NCBI RefSeq assembly: GCF_005222835.1
Contig: NZ_STGA01000021.1
Location: 1-64,000, forward strand
Length of the DNA: 64,000 bases
Source: Rhizobium sp. FKY42
GTDB taxonomy: Bacteria > Pseudomonadota > Alphaproteobacteria > Rhizobiales > Rhizobiaceae
Reading direction: 5' to 3'
Below the pieces are notes generated by a model. That model did not search any database. It saw nothing but the letters and a program-made list of their open reading frames with translations, and had not been told where the DNA came from. Below are positions 24,946 to 35,180 of the stretch, in pieces. Each line of letters opens with the position of its first letter. Within the stretch, counting starts at the first letter, position 1. The translations under genes were made by a program, and so were the position numbers.

Positions 24946-26178
24946 ATGGTAAGAACTCATCTTACAAAGGGCCTTCTGGCTGCGGCGGCGGTCGGTGCTC
25001 TTAACACGAGTGCATTGGCAGGCGGCCTCGAGCGCGGCGGCTACAACATCGACCTGTTGTTCGATCGTTCATCGGTCGCCGTGGAGTCCTCGACAACCTA
25101 TGTCGCCCCTCAGCGGAAATTGAAGAATGTTCAGGATATCGATCGTACGGATGGCTTGGGGTCGAACGGTCTGAACGGTGGAACAACGACTGCTGACGAC
25201 TCGGAAGGCTATTGGGTTCCGCGCGTGGGCATCAAGGCGGCGATCGGCGATGCGGCGGACTGCATGTTCGACTATTCGCAGCCTTGGGGTGCGCACACCA
25301 AGCCCGGTCGTAACTGGCGCGGCGCCAATGAAAACACCGAAACAAAGATCAAGAGCGACAACTATGCCGTCACCTGCTCTTATCGTTTTGATGTTGGTCC
25401 AGGGCAGTTGCGCGTGATCGGCGGCGGCTTCCATCAGGAAGTGAGCGGCTTCAAGGAAAGGCTTGTGGCTCCGGCAGGGTTCACCGGTGTTGTTGGGAAC
25501 GGTATCGGTCGTCTTGATCTGAAAGACAGCGCTTGGGGCTGGCGCGCTGGCGTTGCCTATGAGATTCCAGAATACGCTTTCCGCGCAAGCCTTGTGTATA
25601 ACAGCGAAGTCAACCTCGACGATATTTCCGGCACGCTAAATCTGTCGCAGGTCAACGGTCGCGTGTTGAACGTTTATGGTGCGCAGAAGATGCCCGACAG
25701 CCTCGAGCTTAAGGTTCAGTCTGGTATCGCTCCAGACTGGCTGGCGTTCGGTTCGGTCAAGTGGGTCGATTGGAGCCAGCTGCAAACAATTCCGTTGTGC
25801 GTTGTTGGTACGCCGGTCTGTAATGGTGCGACTCAGGTCACGTCGCTTGATCTCGGTTACCGGGATGGCTGGACCATCAGTGGCGGTATCGGCCACAAGT
25901 TCAACGATCAGTGGAGCGGCGCTGTTAGCCTGACATGGGATCGTGGGACGAGCCAGGGCTTCGGCACGCAGACGGATACATGGTCTGTCGGTGCTGCCGT
26001 ATCCTATTCTCCGACGCAGAATGTTGAGCTTCGTCTGGCAGGCCTTCTGGGCATTCTCACCTCGGGTACCTCCAGCAGCACCACCATTAACGGCGTGCGT
26101 TATGGTACGGACGCGACCTATTCCTTTGGCAATGACTTGGTTGCGGCTGTCTCAACCTCGGTCAAGGTCAAGTTCTGA
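24946..26178 (+). CDS. FadL/OmpP1/TodX family outer-membrane transporter
   Basis: A 410-residue protein with a signal peptide (LTKGLLAAAAVGALNTSALAGG) and an outer-membrane beta-barrel ending in phenylalanine (VKVKF), the signal for barrel assembly. GGLERGGYNIDLLFD, AFRASLVYNSEVNLD, LPDSLELKVQSGIAPDWLAFGSVKWVDWSQ and SGAVSLTWDRGTSQGFGTQTDTW are typical of the FadL superfamily, which passes fatty acids or other hydrophobic compounds. GGGAG precedes the ATG at 24946. The substrate cannot be read from sequence. Confidence 0.88.
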   Translation: MVRTHLTKGLLAAAAVGALNTSALAGGLERGGYNIDLLFDRSSVAVESSTTYVAPQRKLKNVQDIDRTDGLGSNGLNGGTTTADDSEGYWVPRVGIKAAIGDAADCMFDYSQPWGAHTKPGRNWRGANENTETKIKSDNYAVTCSYRFDVGPGQLRVIGGGFHQEVSGFKERLVAPAGFTGVVGNGIGRLDLKDSAWGWRAGVAYEIPEYAFRASLVYNSEVNLDDISGTLNLSQVNGRVLNVYGAQKMPDSLELKVQSGIAPDWLAFGSVKWVDWSQLQTIPLCVVGTPVCNGATQVTSLDLGYRDGWTISGGIGHKFNDQWSGAVSLTWDRGTSQGFGTQTDTWSVGAAVSYSPTQNVELRLAGLLGILTSGTSSSTTINGVRYGTDATYSFGNDLVAAVSTSVKVKF

Positions 26179-26205
26179 TATTCTGATAACGTCATCAAGA
26201 ATGCG

Positions 26206-26236
26206 CGCCCCGGTTCCCGGCGAACTGGGGCGTTTT
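26206..26236 (+). terminator. Terminator of the FadL-type porin gene
   Basis: CGCCCCGGTT (26206-26215) against AACTGGGGCG (26223-26232), one mismatch, followed by TTTT. Confidence 0.8.
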
Positions 26237-26785
26237 CATTTGCGGCTTAGGATTATGACTAACGTTAACGGAGGTTGCGGTCACAAATAACCTGCTAACG
26301 ATGTTTCGAGTGTCCGATTTTGTGACGATTCAGCAACAGATTTTTACGACGTTCGATTGTACATTCTTGAGCATCAACTTCTGTCCATTTCCCGCCACAA
26401 ACGAGGCGCAGCGAGATAGGCAGAAAGAAAGCGGACCTGCGGGGGCGGGGCGCGTATCGGAGTAACATGGGCGATTTCTCGAAGGAAAATCCAAGTTTTC
26501 CAGCGAAGCGGGCGTTGTGCTCGACTTCAAAAGGGAATGGAATTCGGAGTTCGGCGGAAGCCGCAGTCTTGCCGAAAACGCATGTTATGCTCTCGATCGC
26601 TGCCCGTCTGCAAGGCAGGCGAGCTGATCCGGTTCAAGTGTCTTTGATGAGTGCACCGGAGCAATTGTTCGGAGTAGGTGCATGATAATGGTGATCAGCC
26701 GCGGTTCTCTTCGTCATCGAGAAACATGTTCGTCGATTTTTGCCATGTCAGCTTCAATCATCAGCATAGTTAAGGAAGCGTAAAC
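26237..26785. other. Long leader/intergenic region upstream of exoR
   Basis: About 550 bases. The only frame of note is 26467-26685 (72 codons, GGAG five bases before its ATG), whose composition does not look like a protein. The rest is non-coding. A long regulatory region or 5' leader for exoR is likely, since ExoR is under feedback control with ExoS/ChvI in relatives; I see no definite operator. Confidence 0.45.
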
Positions 26786-27586
26786 ATGCTGATGTTTTCC
26801 AAGGTATCCTTTGGGCTGATGACGCTCGGGCTGGTTTTGGCGTTCGCGCCTGCCCGCACTGCTGTCGCTTTCGATATCAGTTCCGGTGTGACCAAAGAGT
26901 CAGGCCCGTTCGACCTCTTCAAGTTCGGTTTCAAGGCCTACAAGAACGGCCAGAAAAAGGATGCGGTCGAAGCCTATCGCTATGCTGCGGAAAAGGGGCA
27001 TACCGGATCACGATGGGCGCTTGCCAATATGTATGCCTTCGGCGACGGCGTCGCGAAGAATGATTATGAGGCCTTCAAGATCTACAACGAGATCGCCAGC
27101 CAGGGCATCGAGCCCGGCTCGGAAGATACCGGCTTTTTTGTCAATGCATTGCTGGCTTTGGCTGACTACTATCGTCACGGTATTCCTGGGTCTCCGATCC
27201 GCACGGATCTGTCTCAGGCACGTCAGCTGTATTTCCAGGTTGCTTCGACTTTTGGCGTGGCAGAGGCGCAGTTCCAGCTCGCCCAGATGATGCTAACGGG
27301 TGAGGGCGGAGCTCGCAACGTTCTGCAGGCAAAGAAGTGGTTGAACCAAGCACGCAAAGGCGGGCATGCCGGCGCGATGTCTGTGTTCGGCAACCTCCTG
27401 TTCCAGGAAGGTCAGTCGGTGCGAGGTCTGGCTTACATGACTGCCGCGCTGGATCGTTGCAGCAAGAACGAGTGTTCCTGGATGCAGCGATTGCAGGAAG
27501 ATGCATTTTCGCTGACAACCGAGCAGGACCGCCGTAGCGCCATCGTGCTAGCCCAACAGTTCGACGTGGAAGACGGCGGCGACTGA
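26786..27586 (+). CDS. exoR: Periplasmic exopolysaccharide regulator ExoR (Sel1 repeats)
   Basis: A 266-residue exported protein: signal peptide to about residue 28 (FAPARTAVAF), then Sel1-like repeats from about residue 50 (AVEAYRYAAEKGHTGSRWALANMYAFGDGVAKNDYEA..., AQFQLAQMMLTGEGG, KWLNQARKGGHAGAMSVFGNLLFQEG). Length and layout match ExoR of Sinorhizobium and Agrobacterium, which holds the sensor kinase ExoS inactive from the periplasm and so represses succinoglycan and promotes motility; proteolysis of ExoR releases the ExoS/ChvI system. No exoS or chvI here. Convergent with xthA, with only 27 bp between stops. Confidence 0.9.
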   Translation: MLMFSKVSFGLMTLGLVLAFAPARTAVAFDISSGVTKESGPFDLFKFGFKAYKNGQKKDAVEAYRYAAEKGHTGSRWALANMYAFGDGVAKNDYEAFKIYNEIASQGIEPGSEDTGFFVNALLALADYYRHGIPGSPIRTDLSQARQLYFQVASTFGVAEAQFQLAQMMLTGEGGARNVLQAKKWLNQARKGGHAGAMSVFGNLLFQEGQSVRGLAYMTAALDRCSKNECSWMQRLQEDAFSLTTEQDRRSAIVLAQQFDVEDGGD

Positions 27587-27613
27587 ATCTCGCCTCCGAC
27601 AGAATGTTCGGTA

Positions 27614-28402
27614 TCAGGCGAAGTTGAATGTACCGACGACCGGCACGTGATCCGAAGGCTTTTCCCAAGCCCTGACCTGCTTCTCGATGGACGTGCTGAC
27701 CAGTCTGTCGGCCGCTTCCGGTGACAGCAGCAAATGATCGATGCGGATGCCGTTATTCTTCTGCCAGGCACCGGCCTGATAATCCCAGAATGTATAAAGC
27801 TTGGTCTGGTCTGTCGTTGCTCTGACGGCGTCAACAAGCCCTAGATTTTCCAGCCGGCGAAACGAAGCACGCGTCGCAGGAAGGAATAGCGCGTCCGCAG
27901 CCCAGGCCGCGGGGTCATAGCAGTCGTGCGGCTCTGGAATCACGTTGTAGTCGCCAGCAAGAATCAGCGGCTCCTCCAGAAGCAGACGGTTTGCTGCATG
28001 GAGCCTCAATCGCTCCATCCACGCCAGCTTGTAAGGATATTTGACCGGATCATCGGCTGGGTTGCCATTGGGAAGATAGATGGAGGCGACCCGCACAACG
28101 CCGGAAGGTACAGAAAACACAGCCTCAATATAGCGAGACTGTTCATCGTTATCGTCGCCCGGCAGGCCGCGCGTCACATCTTCCGGCTTCAGCTTTGATA
28201 GGATGGCGACGCCGTTGAAGCCCTTTTGGCCGTGGGTTTCAACGTGATAGCCGAGCGATTCGATTTCCAGTCTTGGAAATCCTTCATCGACCGACTTTAT
28301 CTCCTGCAGGCAAACGATATCAGGGGAGAAATCACTCAGCCACTGGCGCAGGTTGTCGATGCGGGCTTTGATCCCGTTTATGTTCCAGGTGGCGATCTTC
28401 AT
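27614..28402 (-). CDS. xthA: Exodeoxyribonuclease III (AP endonuclease)
   Basis: A 262-residue Mg-dependent nuclease acting at abasic sites and 3' ends in base-excision repair. Family motifs are WNINGIKAR with metal-binding N7, LQEIK (E34), LAGDYNVIPE, and the C-terminal SDHVPVVG holding the catalytic histidine. Length matches the family (about 260). Single-gene transcript as far as can be seen, 72 bp downstream of erpA on the same strand, so the two could be co-transcribed. Confidence 0.95.
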   Translation of the reverse strand: MKIATWNINGIKARIDNLRQWLSDFSPDIVCLQEIKSVDEGFPRLEIESLGYHVETHGQKGFNGVAILSKLKPEDVTRGLPGDDNDEQSRYIEAVFSVPSGVVRVASIYLPNGNPADDPVKYPYKLAWMERLRLHAANRLLLEEPLILAGDYNVIPEPHDCYDPAAWAADALFLPATRASFRRLENLGLVDAVRATTDQTKLYTFWDYQAGAWQKNNGIRIDHLLLSPEAADRLVSTSIEKQVRAWEKPSDHVPVVGTFNFA

Positions 28403-28474
28403 TATGACTTTCCCGATTGCCCTGCTGTTTTAACTCAAGGCGCAATCAATGAAAGTGGAAATCGACGATCGATC

Positions 28475-28807
28475 TCAGATCGAGAAGCTCGTTCCACAGC
28501 CGCAACTCGCCACGGCATTTGGATTTTTAATCTGGAACGACTGACCAAGCAGGTTATCGACAAAGTCGATTTCCGACCCCGTCATGTACACCAGCGAAAG
28601 ACTGTCGATCAGCACCGTGGCGCCATCTTTCGAAATCACGAGATCATCTTCTTCCTGAGCGTCCACGACGTCGAATTTGTAGGAGAAGCCGGAACAGCCG
28701 CCCCCTTCGACGGAGACGCGCAATGCTTTCTTGCCAGCATCGGCAGATACAATCTCGGCAATACGCCGGGCGGCGGATTCGGAAACGGTTACTGGTGCAT
28801 CTGTCAT
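28475..28807 (-). CDS. erpA: Iron-sulfur cluster insertion protein ErpA
   Basis: A 110-residue A-type Fe-S carrier that passes clusters to client enzymes. The three ligand cysteines are present: C38 in GGGCSGFSY and C102/C104 in the terminal SCGCGTSF. It diverges from dgt across 143 bp and precedes xthA on the same strand. Confidence 0.93.
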   Translation of the reverse strand: MTDAPVTVSESAARRIAEIVSADAGKKALRVSVEGGGCSGFSYKFDVVDAQEEDDLVISKDGATVLIDSLSLVYMTGSEIDFVDNLLGQSFQIKNPNAVASCGCGTSFSI

Positions 28808-28950
28808 GGTCTATTCTTGCCTTCTGGCCGGGGTCAAGGCCCGGAGATCGCTGCAATCGCTTTGCGTTGCTTCGCTGTATAGGTATGAAGGGTTGAAGGG
28901 CGCGTCAATGGTGCTTCGCGTCTGCATGTTATGCGCAAAACGGATGGATC

Positions 28951-30168
28951 ATGTCAGTCGATACACGTATTCTGGGTTTTGGCAGCGGCGAACGGGCTAT
29001 TTTTTCTTCCGACCCGTGGCAGAGCCGGGGGCGCCTGGTACCAGAGAATTCCAGTCTGACGCGGTCGGAATTCCAGCGGGACCGTGACCGTATTGTCCAT
29101 ACCACTGCGTTTCGCCGCCTGAAGCACAAGACGCAGGTCTTTATCGGGGTGGATGGCGATCACTATAGAACCCGCCTCACACATACGATCGAGGTGGCAC
29201 AGATCGCCCGCGCACTCGCCAGAGCCTTGAAGATCGACGAGGATCTGGCTGAGGGCGTGGCGTTGGTTCATGATTTCGGTCATACGCCTTTTGGACACAC
29301 TGGCGAGGACGCTCTGCATGAGGTTCTGCTGCCCTACGGCGGCTTTGATCACAATGCCCAATCGCTGCGCATCGTCACAAAGCTAGAACGGCGATACGCT
29401 GAGTTCGATGGCATCAACCTGACGTGGGAAAGCCTGGAAGGTCTGGTCAAACACAATGGTCCCCTGATGGATCATTCAGCGACCGGGACACGCGGTCCCG
29501 TTCCACAACCCATTCTCGACTATTGCGAGATCAATGATCTCGAACTTGCAAGTTTCGCCAGTCTCGAAGCGCAGGTTGCGGCCATTGCCGACGACATTGC
29601 CTATAACACGCACGATATCGATGACGGACTGCGATCCGGCTATCTGACCTTCGACATGCTGGAAGATGTGCCCTTCCTTGCGGCAATGATGCGGGAGGTG
29701 AGGACGAAGTATCCGAATCTGGAGCCTGCCCGCTTTGCGAACGAGATCATGCGCCGACAGATCACACATATGGTCGAAGACGTGATCGGTGTGGCGCAGC
29801 GACGCCTTGAGGATCTGAAACCGGAAAGTGTGCTCGACATCCGTGCCGCGGATCATGCCATCGCGACCTTCTCGGATGAAATGGCGGAAACGGACAAGTC
29901 GATCAAGAAGCTGTTGTTCTCGCGCATATACCGACATCCTGAAATCATGCGGATTCGGGCTGGGGCGGCGCAGATCGTAACGGATCTGTTCGGAGCCTAT
30001 ATGCAGGACCCGTCAGAGATGCAGAGCCACTATTGGGTCAGTCACATAGCCGGGCTCAGCGAAGCGGCACGCGCACGCCATGTAGGCGACTATCTGGCAG
30101 GGATGACCGACACTTATGCTGTGAAGGCCCATATGCGCCTGTTTGACCGCACCCCTGATTTGCGTTAG
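28951..30168 (+). CDS. dgt: Deoxyguanosinetriphosphate triphosphohydrolase-like protein
   Basis: A 405-residue HD-domain enzyme of the Dgt type, which hydrolyses dNTPs to the nucleoside and triphosphate. HD-site residues are visible: H78 in RLTHTIEV, H107/D108 in [13 protein letters not shown]56/H59 ([11 protein letters not shown]) belong to the substrate region. The C terminus carries the family end LFDRTP. Divergent from erpA; argS follows 61 bp on, with a small hairpin between. Confidence 0.92.
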   Translation: MSVDTRILGFGSGERAIFSSDPWQSRGRLVPENSSLTRSEFQRDRDRIVHTTAFRRLKHKTQVFIGVDGDHYRTRLTHTIEVAQIARALARALKIDEDLAEGVALVHDFGHTPFGHTGEDALHEVLLPYGGFDHNAQSLRIVTKLERRYAEFDGINLTWESLEGLVKHNGPLMDHSATGTRGPVPQPILDYCEINDLELASFASLEAQVAAIADDIAYNTHDIDDGLRSGYLTFDMLEDVPFLAAMMREVRTKYPNLEPARFANEIMRRQITHMVEDVIGVAQRRLEDLKPESVLDIRAADHAIATFSDEMAETDKSIKKLLFSRIYRHPEIMRIRAGAAQIVTDLFGAYMQDPSEMQSHYWVSHIAGLSEAARARHVGDYLAGMTDTYAVKAHMRLFDRTPDLR

Positions 30169-30192
30169 GCACCCCACCGAAACCAATTGATT

Positions 30193-30213
30193 GGCGGCCT
30201 TTCCGCCCTTTTT
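30193..30213 (+). terminator. Small hairpin plus T-run between dgt and argS
   Basis: GGCGG (30193-30197), loop CCTTT, CCGCC (30203-30207), then CTTTTT. A five-pair stem is minimal; it could terminate dgt transcripts or reduce read-through into argS, whose start is 17 bases on. Confidence 0.5.
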
Positions 30214-30229
30214 GCTGGGATGCAGCACC

Positions 30230-31987
30230 ATGAACCTGTTCGCCGATTTCGAAGTTCGGATCAAAGAGGCACTTGAATCCATCGATCTCATTCGTGAAAA
30301 GCGCGAAAGTGTCGATTTCAATCGTCTGACTGTCGAGCCGCCTCGCGATCCAAGCCATGGCGATGTTGCGACGAATGCGGCGATGGTGCTTGCAAAGCCG
30401 CTGGGTACGAATCCTCGCGCGCTGGCAGATATTATTGCGGAGCGCCTTAAGAAGGATGCAGATGTCGTAGACGTAACGGTTGCCGGGCCGGGCTTCATCA
30501 ATATTCGCTTGTCTTCCGCCTACTGGCAGCGACTGCTCGCCAGCATCATCCGTGATGGCGAAGGCTATGGGCGCTCCGCGGTCGGCGCAGGGCGCAAGGT
30601 CAATGTCGAATTCGTTTCGGCAAATCCTACCGGACCGATGCATGTAGGACATTGCCGCGGCGCTGTCGTAGGTGATGCTCTCGCCAACCTCATGGCATTT
30701 GCGGGCTACGAGGTTATCAAGGAATACTACATCAATGATGCCGGCTCCCAGATCGATGTGCTGGCAAGATCGGTCTTCCTTCGTTATCGGGAAGCGCTGG
30801 GGGAAACGGTAGGTGAAATCCCCCCAGGTCTCTACCCCGGAGATTATCTCGTTCCCGTCGGCCAGGCACTCGCCAAGGAATTTGGTACTAAGCTGCATAA
30901 CATGCCGCAGGACGAGTGGATGCCGATCGTCAAGGATCGCGCCATCGACGCTATGATGGCGATGATCCGGGAGGATCTGGATGCTCTCAACGTCCATCAT
31001 GACATCTTCTATTCGGAACGCGGTCTGCATGCCGATGGCGCGGCGCGTATCCGTCAGGCAATCAACGATCTGACATTCAAAGGGCATGTCTATCGCGGGA
31101 CGCTTCCGCCGCCGAAGGGCCAGTTGCCGGAAGATTGGGAAGACCGCGAGCAGACGCTGTTCCGCTCGACGGATGTCGGTGACGACATCGATCGTCCGCT
31201 GATCAAGTCCGACGGCAGCTATACCTATTTCGCGGCGGACGTGGCCTACTTCAAGGACAAGTTCGACCGCGGCTACAACGAGATGATCTATGTTCTCGGT
31301 GCCGATCACGGTGGCTATGTAAAGCGTCTCGAAGCGCTTGCCCGGGCCGTGTCCGGTGGCTCTGCGAAGCTGACGGTTCTGCTGTGCCAGCTCGTGAAGC
31401 TGTTCCGCGATGGCGAGCCGGTGAAGATGTCCAAACGTTCGGGAGACTTCGTAACGCTGCGTGAAGTGGTGGATGAAGTCGGTCGCGATCCGGTTCGCTT
31501 CATGATGCTGTACCGGAAGAACTCTGAGCCGCTGGATTTCGATTTCGCCAAGGTGACCGAACAGTCCAAGGACAATCCAGTCTTCTACGTCCAGTATGCC
31601 CACGCTCGCTGCATGTCGGTTTTCCGCCAGGCAAGAGAAGCTTTTCCGGACCTCGATACCGAATCACTTGACCTTGCGGCAACAGTTTCAGGTGTATCAG
31701 ACCCGGCCGAAATGCAGCTGATTGCCAAATTGGCGGAGTTTCCGCGCATAATCGAGGCCGCGGCACTGGCTCAGGAGCCTCACCGGCTTGCTTTTTACCT
31801 CTATGATCTGGCAAGTTCCTTCCATGCGCACTGGAATAAGGGCAAAGATAACCCTGACTTACGGTTTGTTAAGGATAACGACCGAGAATCCAGTATCGCC
31901 AGACTTGGGTTGGTGCGCGCCGTCGCGTCCGTATTGAAGTCCGGGCTTGCCATTACTGGCACTGCAGCACCGGATGAAATGCGATAG
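30230..31987 (+). CDS. argS: Arginyl-tRNA synthetase
   Basis: A 585-residue class I synthetase. The N-terminal Add-1 tRNA-binding domain (residues 1-110) is followed by [11 protein letters not shown] (HIGH motif at 138-141), a KMSKR signature at 399-403 and the C-terminal DALR anticodon-binding domain. The ATG at 30230 has GGGA upstream. Followed at short distance by the SPOR-domain gene, a conserved rhizobial order. Confidence 0.97.
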   Translation: MNLFADFEVRIKEALESIDLIREKRESVDFNRLTVEPPRDPSHGDVATNAAMVLAKPLGTNPRALADIIAERLKKDADVVDVTVAGPGFINIRLSSAYWQRLLASIIRDGEGYGRSAVGAGRKVNVEFVSANPTGPMHVGHCRGAVVGDALANLMAFAGYEVIKEYYINDAGSQIDVLARSVFLRYREALGETVGEIPPGLYPGDYLVPVGQALAKEFGTKLHNMPQDEWMPIVKDRAIDAMMAMIREDLDALNVHHDIFYSERGLHADGAARIRQAINDLTFKGHVYRGTLPPPKGQLPEDWEDREQTLFRSTDVGDDIDRPLIKSDGSYTYFAADVAYFKDKFDRGYNEMIYVLGADHGGYVKRLEALARAVSGGSAKLTVLLCQLVKLFRDGEPVKMSKRSGDFVTLREVVDEVGRDPVRFMMLYRKNSEPLDFDFAKVTEQSKDNPVFYVQYAHARCMSVFRQAREAFPDLDTESLDLAATVSGVSDPAEMQLIAKLAEFPRIIEAAALAQEPHRLAFYLYDLASSFHAHWNKGKDNPDLRFVKDNDRESSIARLGLVRAVASVLKSGLAITGTAAPDEMR

Positions 31988-32042
31988 TCACGCCACCATT
32001 TACCCATATTGCGCTGGCATGAGCAGTGGTTAGCGTAGGTAA

Positions 32043-34967
32043 GTGGACAAGGGTATGGCAAACAATAACGTGGCCTATGGCCGTAATGGCGCGCCTGACG
32101 TATTTGCGGATGATGATCCGCTTGCGGAACTGGCGCGCATTGCGGGCTATGATGAGCGGTCCCCCTTGCGGCCTGTGGCAGAACAGCCACCGCGTCGAGA
32201 GCCAGCATTCAATCTCGAGGACGAATTACTTCGCGAGCTTGAGGATTACCAGGATACTCGTACGTCGGTTTCTGCGGAGCCAGTTCTGTCCCGCCCGGCA
32301 GGGGCGCCCGTCGCTCGTTCCGAACCATCCATGACGCCATCCGCTGGCCCGGTTTCGGCGCGCGTGAGTGAACCGGTGGCTGACCCGTTCAATGACGAGG
32401 AATTTGATGCGCTCGATCGCCGCGATCCCATGTCTCGGGCTCATGGGGTTGATCAAATCGGAGCGGCGCCAAGGTTTTCCGAGGCTTCGCCCTTGCGTGC
32501 GTTCGAGTCAGAGACTGTGTTGCGTCCGGTCGCTGATGTGGCCCCTGCTGTCGCTGCGCCTGTGGATGCGGCCGGTCTCGATAACGATTTGATTTCCGAG
32601 CTTGAGACATCACTGATGCCGGTCGAGGCGCGTCCGACCAAAGCGACGCGGCCTCCGGCTCGGGCTTACGAGCCCGGCTTCCGGATGCCTCTGGCAAACT
32701 TCAACCCAGCCTCGGTGCCCCGGCATGAGCCGCGTCTGGCGGAACCGGCACCGGCAAGTGCTTCGCCCAATCCAACGCATGGATCTGTTGCCGCCTCTGC
32801 TTCACCACAGGTCGACAGTTCGGTGTGGGAAGAAGAGCTGGCGCGTGTGGCTGCCTTCGCGATGGCGGCGCAGCAGCCTTCACGTCAGGCAGTAGCGGCG
32901 GAACTGCCGCAGGTTGAGGCTTTCCGCAACGAGGATCGTGCGGCCCAGGCGCGTCTGTCCGCCGAACTGCCTCCCGTAACCTCTATAGCGCCGCTCCCGG
33001 ATTTTGCGGTCGTCGACGAACGTTTTGCCGACCAAGGCCGTTTGGGTAAACAGGAAAAAGAGCCTGCGTTCGGTTCCAATCTGGATGATGACTTTGAACT
33101 GGCTCTCGATGAGATTGAGTTCGATCTTTCGGATCTGATGGATGAGCCGGATACTGCCGCAGCTCCAGCACGGCCGGTCCCGCCAATCCCTGCGGTTCAG
33201 CCGCGTGCTGAAGCGGCTGGCGCAATTCAGAATCCAGCGCCGAAACCCGAAGCGGAAGCGCCGTTCGCTGCTGCATTCGAACCGCGTCAGGAATTCCGTC
33301 CAACGCCGTCCAGCGTCGCTGCGGTTCCAGCCTTCCTGGCAAACTCACGCGCTGCAGCCGCCATGGGTGTAGGTGCACCGATTCAGAGTCCGCCGGTCTC
33401 GGCTCATGCAGTGAAGCCAGACGCTCCCGTCCGTTCTGTTCCCCAGGCGGTTATCGATGAAACGGCTGGTGATGGTGAGGCTTTCGATCCCGCGCTGCTG
33501 GCCGATACGGATGAAATGCCGGAGACGGTTCCGGACCTCAATGTACCCGAGCTTCCGGTCCATGAGCCGGAACAGCAGCCGGTTCAGCACTCGGAATTCG
33601 ACATCGATCTGGATGCGGAGCTTGCTTCCTTCCTGACGCAGGCAAATGCTGGACCGCAGCCGGTCTCTGTTGCTGCGCAACGTGCGCGCAGCGCGACCTC
33701 CAGCATTTCGGTTGTACCCTCTCCTGACACGAAATCCGCGGCACGCCCTTCCGATGGTCTCGACGATTTTGAGCGTGCTTTGGAGGAAGATTTTCGTCGC
33801 AGTCTCCAGACACCTTTCCCGGCGCGGGCTGCGCGGCAGGAGGAGATGGATGACGATGCCATCTATCTGGCACCCCGCAAGCGGCTGAACTGGATGCTGC
33901 CAGCGTCAGCGGCAGGCTTCGTTGCTATCCTTGGTTTGTCCGGCTACGCGTTTTACGCAAGCCACGATTCGAAGTTGACAGGTGACGGCGGGCCGGTGGT
34001 CATTGCTGCCGATACGCAACCGGTCAAGGTTGCGCCTGAAAGTCCGGGTGGCAAGGTTGTTCCGAACCAGGACAAGGCAGTTTATGATCGCGTAGCGACC
34101 GGTACGTTGGATGCGCCGAAGCAGCCTTCGCTGATTTCTTCTGACGAGCAGCCGGTTGATGTGGTCCAGAAGACCTTGGAGACCTTGCCTATGGAAACCG
34201 AGGGCGAGGGCATTGAGTCCGTTTCGACGCCCGTCGGTGAAACAGAGGATGCGCGTTTGCTGCCACAGCAGGTGGCGGCCGCCACAGCCGGTCAGGATCA
34301 GCTGGCGGTTATGCCGCGCAAGGTCAAGACGATGGTTGTTCGCCCAGACGGGACCTTGGTAGAGCAAATCAAGGAAGTTCCTGCCAAAGCCGGGCAGGTT
34401 CCGGTGACGGCCGTCAAGACCGAGAAGGTTCCGGCGGCGCCAGCACTGGCTGAGCCGACAAAGACGGCGGCGACGTCTGCAAGCCAGGCTGTCGCTGCGC
34501 CGGTGTCAGCAGCCGCTTCCACACCTGCAAGTCCGGCTCCTACGACGACCTCGTCGACCCAGACGAACAAGACGCAGGCGCCTGTCCCGGCTGCACGTCC
34601 TGCCGAGCAGCCGGTGAAGGTTGTCGCAGCTGTCAGCGATCAGGGTGCAATCCGTGCCGCTGCTTCTCCTGCAGCCACGGCTGCTGCTGCCGCTCCACCG
34701 GCGGCCCAGACAGGCGGCACGGGTGGGTACTTCCTTCAGGTCGCTTCGCTTCCTTCCGAAGCGGATGCCCAGAAGTCCTACAAGAACCTTTCTGCCAAGT
34801 TCGGCAATATCATTGCGGGCCGCGGTGTCGATATCGCCAAGGCTGAAATCGCTGGGAAAGGCACTTTCTATCGTGTTCGGATCCCGGCGGGCAGCTCTAA
34901 GGACGATGCCGCCGCTCTGTGCGAAAAGCTCCGTGCTGCCGGTGGTAGCTGCCTGATTGCACGCTGA
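32043..34967 (+). CDS. SPOR domain-containing cell-division/envelope protein
   Basis: A 974-residue protein with a long acidic, Ala/Pro/Glu-rich cytoplasmic region (residues 1-610, low complexity with scattered short conserved blocks such as DDDPLAELARIAGYDE), one transmembrane helix at about 616-636 (WMLPASAAGFVAILGLSGYAF), an Ala/Pro/Thr/Val-rich periplasmic linker and a C-terminal SPOR domain (about 895-974, GGYFLQVASLPSEADAQ). SPOR domains bind denuded glycan at division sites. Start choice: GTG 32043, or ATG 32055 (MANNNVAYG), neither with a strong ribosome site. Confidence 0.88.
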   Translation: MDKGMANNNVAYGRNGAPDVFADDDPLAELARIAGYDERSPLRPVAEQPPRREPAFNLEDELLRELEDYQDTRTSVSAEPVLSRPAGAPVARSEPSMTPSAGPVSARVSEPVADPFNDEEFDALDRRDPMSRAHGVDQIGAAPRFSEASPLRAFESETVLRPVADVAPAVAAPVDAAGLDNDLISELETSLMPVEARPTKATRPPARAYEPGFRMPLANFNPASVPRHEPRLAEPAPASASPNPTHGSVAASASPQVDSSVWEEELARVAAFAMAAQQPSRQAVAAELPQVEAFRNEDRAAQARLSAELPPVTSIAPLPDFAVVDERFADQGRLGKQEKEPAFGSNLDDDFELALDEIEFDLSDLMDEPDTAAAPARPVPPIPAVQPRAEAAGAIQNPAPKPEAEAPFAAAFEPRQEFRPTPSSVAAVPAFLANSRAAAAMGVGAPIQSPPVSAHAVKPDAPVRSVPQAVIDETAGDGEAFDPALLADTDEMPETVPDLNVPELPVHEPEQQPVQHSEFDIDLDAELASFLTQANAGPQPVSVAAQRARSATSSISVVPSPDTKSAARPSDGLDDFERALEEDFRRSLQTPFPARAARQEEMDDDAIYLAPRKRLNWMLPASAAGFVAILGLSGYAFYASHDSKLTGDGGPVVIAADTQPVKVAPESPGGKVVPNQDKAVYDRVATGTLDAPKQPSLISSDEQPVDVVQKTLETLPMETEGEGIESVSTPVGETEDARLLPQQVAAATAGQDQLAVMPRKVKTMVVRPDGTLVEQIKEVPAKAGQVPVTAVKTEKVPAAPALAEPTKTAATSASQAVAAPVSAAASTPASPAPTTTSSTQTNKTQAPVPAARPAEQPVKVVAAVSDQGAIRAAASPAATAAAAAPPAAQTGGTGGYFLQVASLPSEADAQKSYKNLSAKFGNIIAGRGVDIAKAEIAGKGTFYRVRIPAGSSKDDAAALCEKLRAAGGSCLIAR

Positions 34968-34990
34968 TTACCCTCATTTCTCACAGTTTG

Positions 34991-35014
34991 AACGGGGCGG
35001 AAACGCCCCGTTTT
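34991..35014 (+). terminator. Terminator of the SPOR gene
   Basis: AACGGGGCG (34991-34999), loop GAAA, CGCCCCGTT (35004-35012), then TTCC. Nine perfect pairs with a GNRA tetraloop. Confidence 0.9.
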
Positions 35015-35038
35015 CCGTCGGGGCCATCGCCCGCTACA

Positions 35039-35143
35039 GCATGGTCCACGCAAAAGTGTACCGCGGTTTTGCGATAACGACATGCGACAAAACAAAGAGT
35101 TAAAGCGTCAGGAGCGAATCTGAAAGATTGCGGCACGCTTTAA
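35039..35143. repeat. Rhizobial-type palindromic intergenic element (copy A)
   Basis: A composite of nested inverted repeats: outer GCAT/ATGC, inner CGCAAAA (35049-35055) with TTTTGCG (35067-35073), then TTAAAGCG (35100-35107) with CGCTTTAA (35136-35143). The same architecture with different bases recurs at 59414-59528. Elements with GCAAAAGTG...CGGTTTTGCG and ACATGC...AAACAAAGA...TTAAAGCG are, from recall, dispersed in rhizobial chromosomes. Confidence 0.65.
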
Positions 35144-35180
35144 TGTACGACATCCAGAACGGCCTCGGAGAGGAAAAAAG

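Noticed and set aside
26585..26660. tRNA-like segment (CTGCAAGGCAGG followed by GGTTCAAG)
   Set aside because: The stems do not assemble into a cloverleaf: the anticodon-like arm has a bulge and there is no acceptor stem.
26467..26685. 72-codon ORF upstream of exoR
   Set aside because: A GGAG precedes it, but the residue composition is not protein-like, no domain is seen, and it lies in a region expected to be regulatory.
30056..31603. 515-codon frame antisense to argS
   Set aside because: A shadow frame of a high-GC gene; the plus strand encodes a complete arginyl-tRNA synthetase with all motifs.
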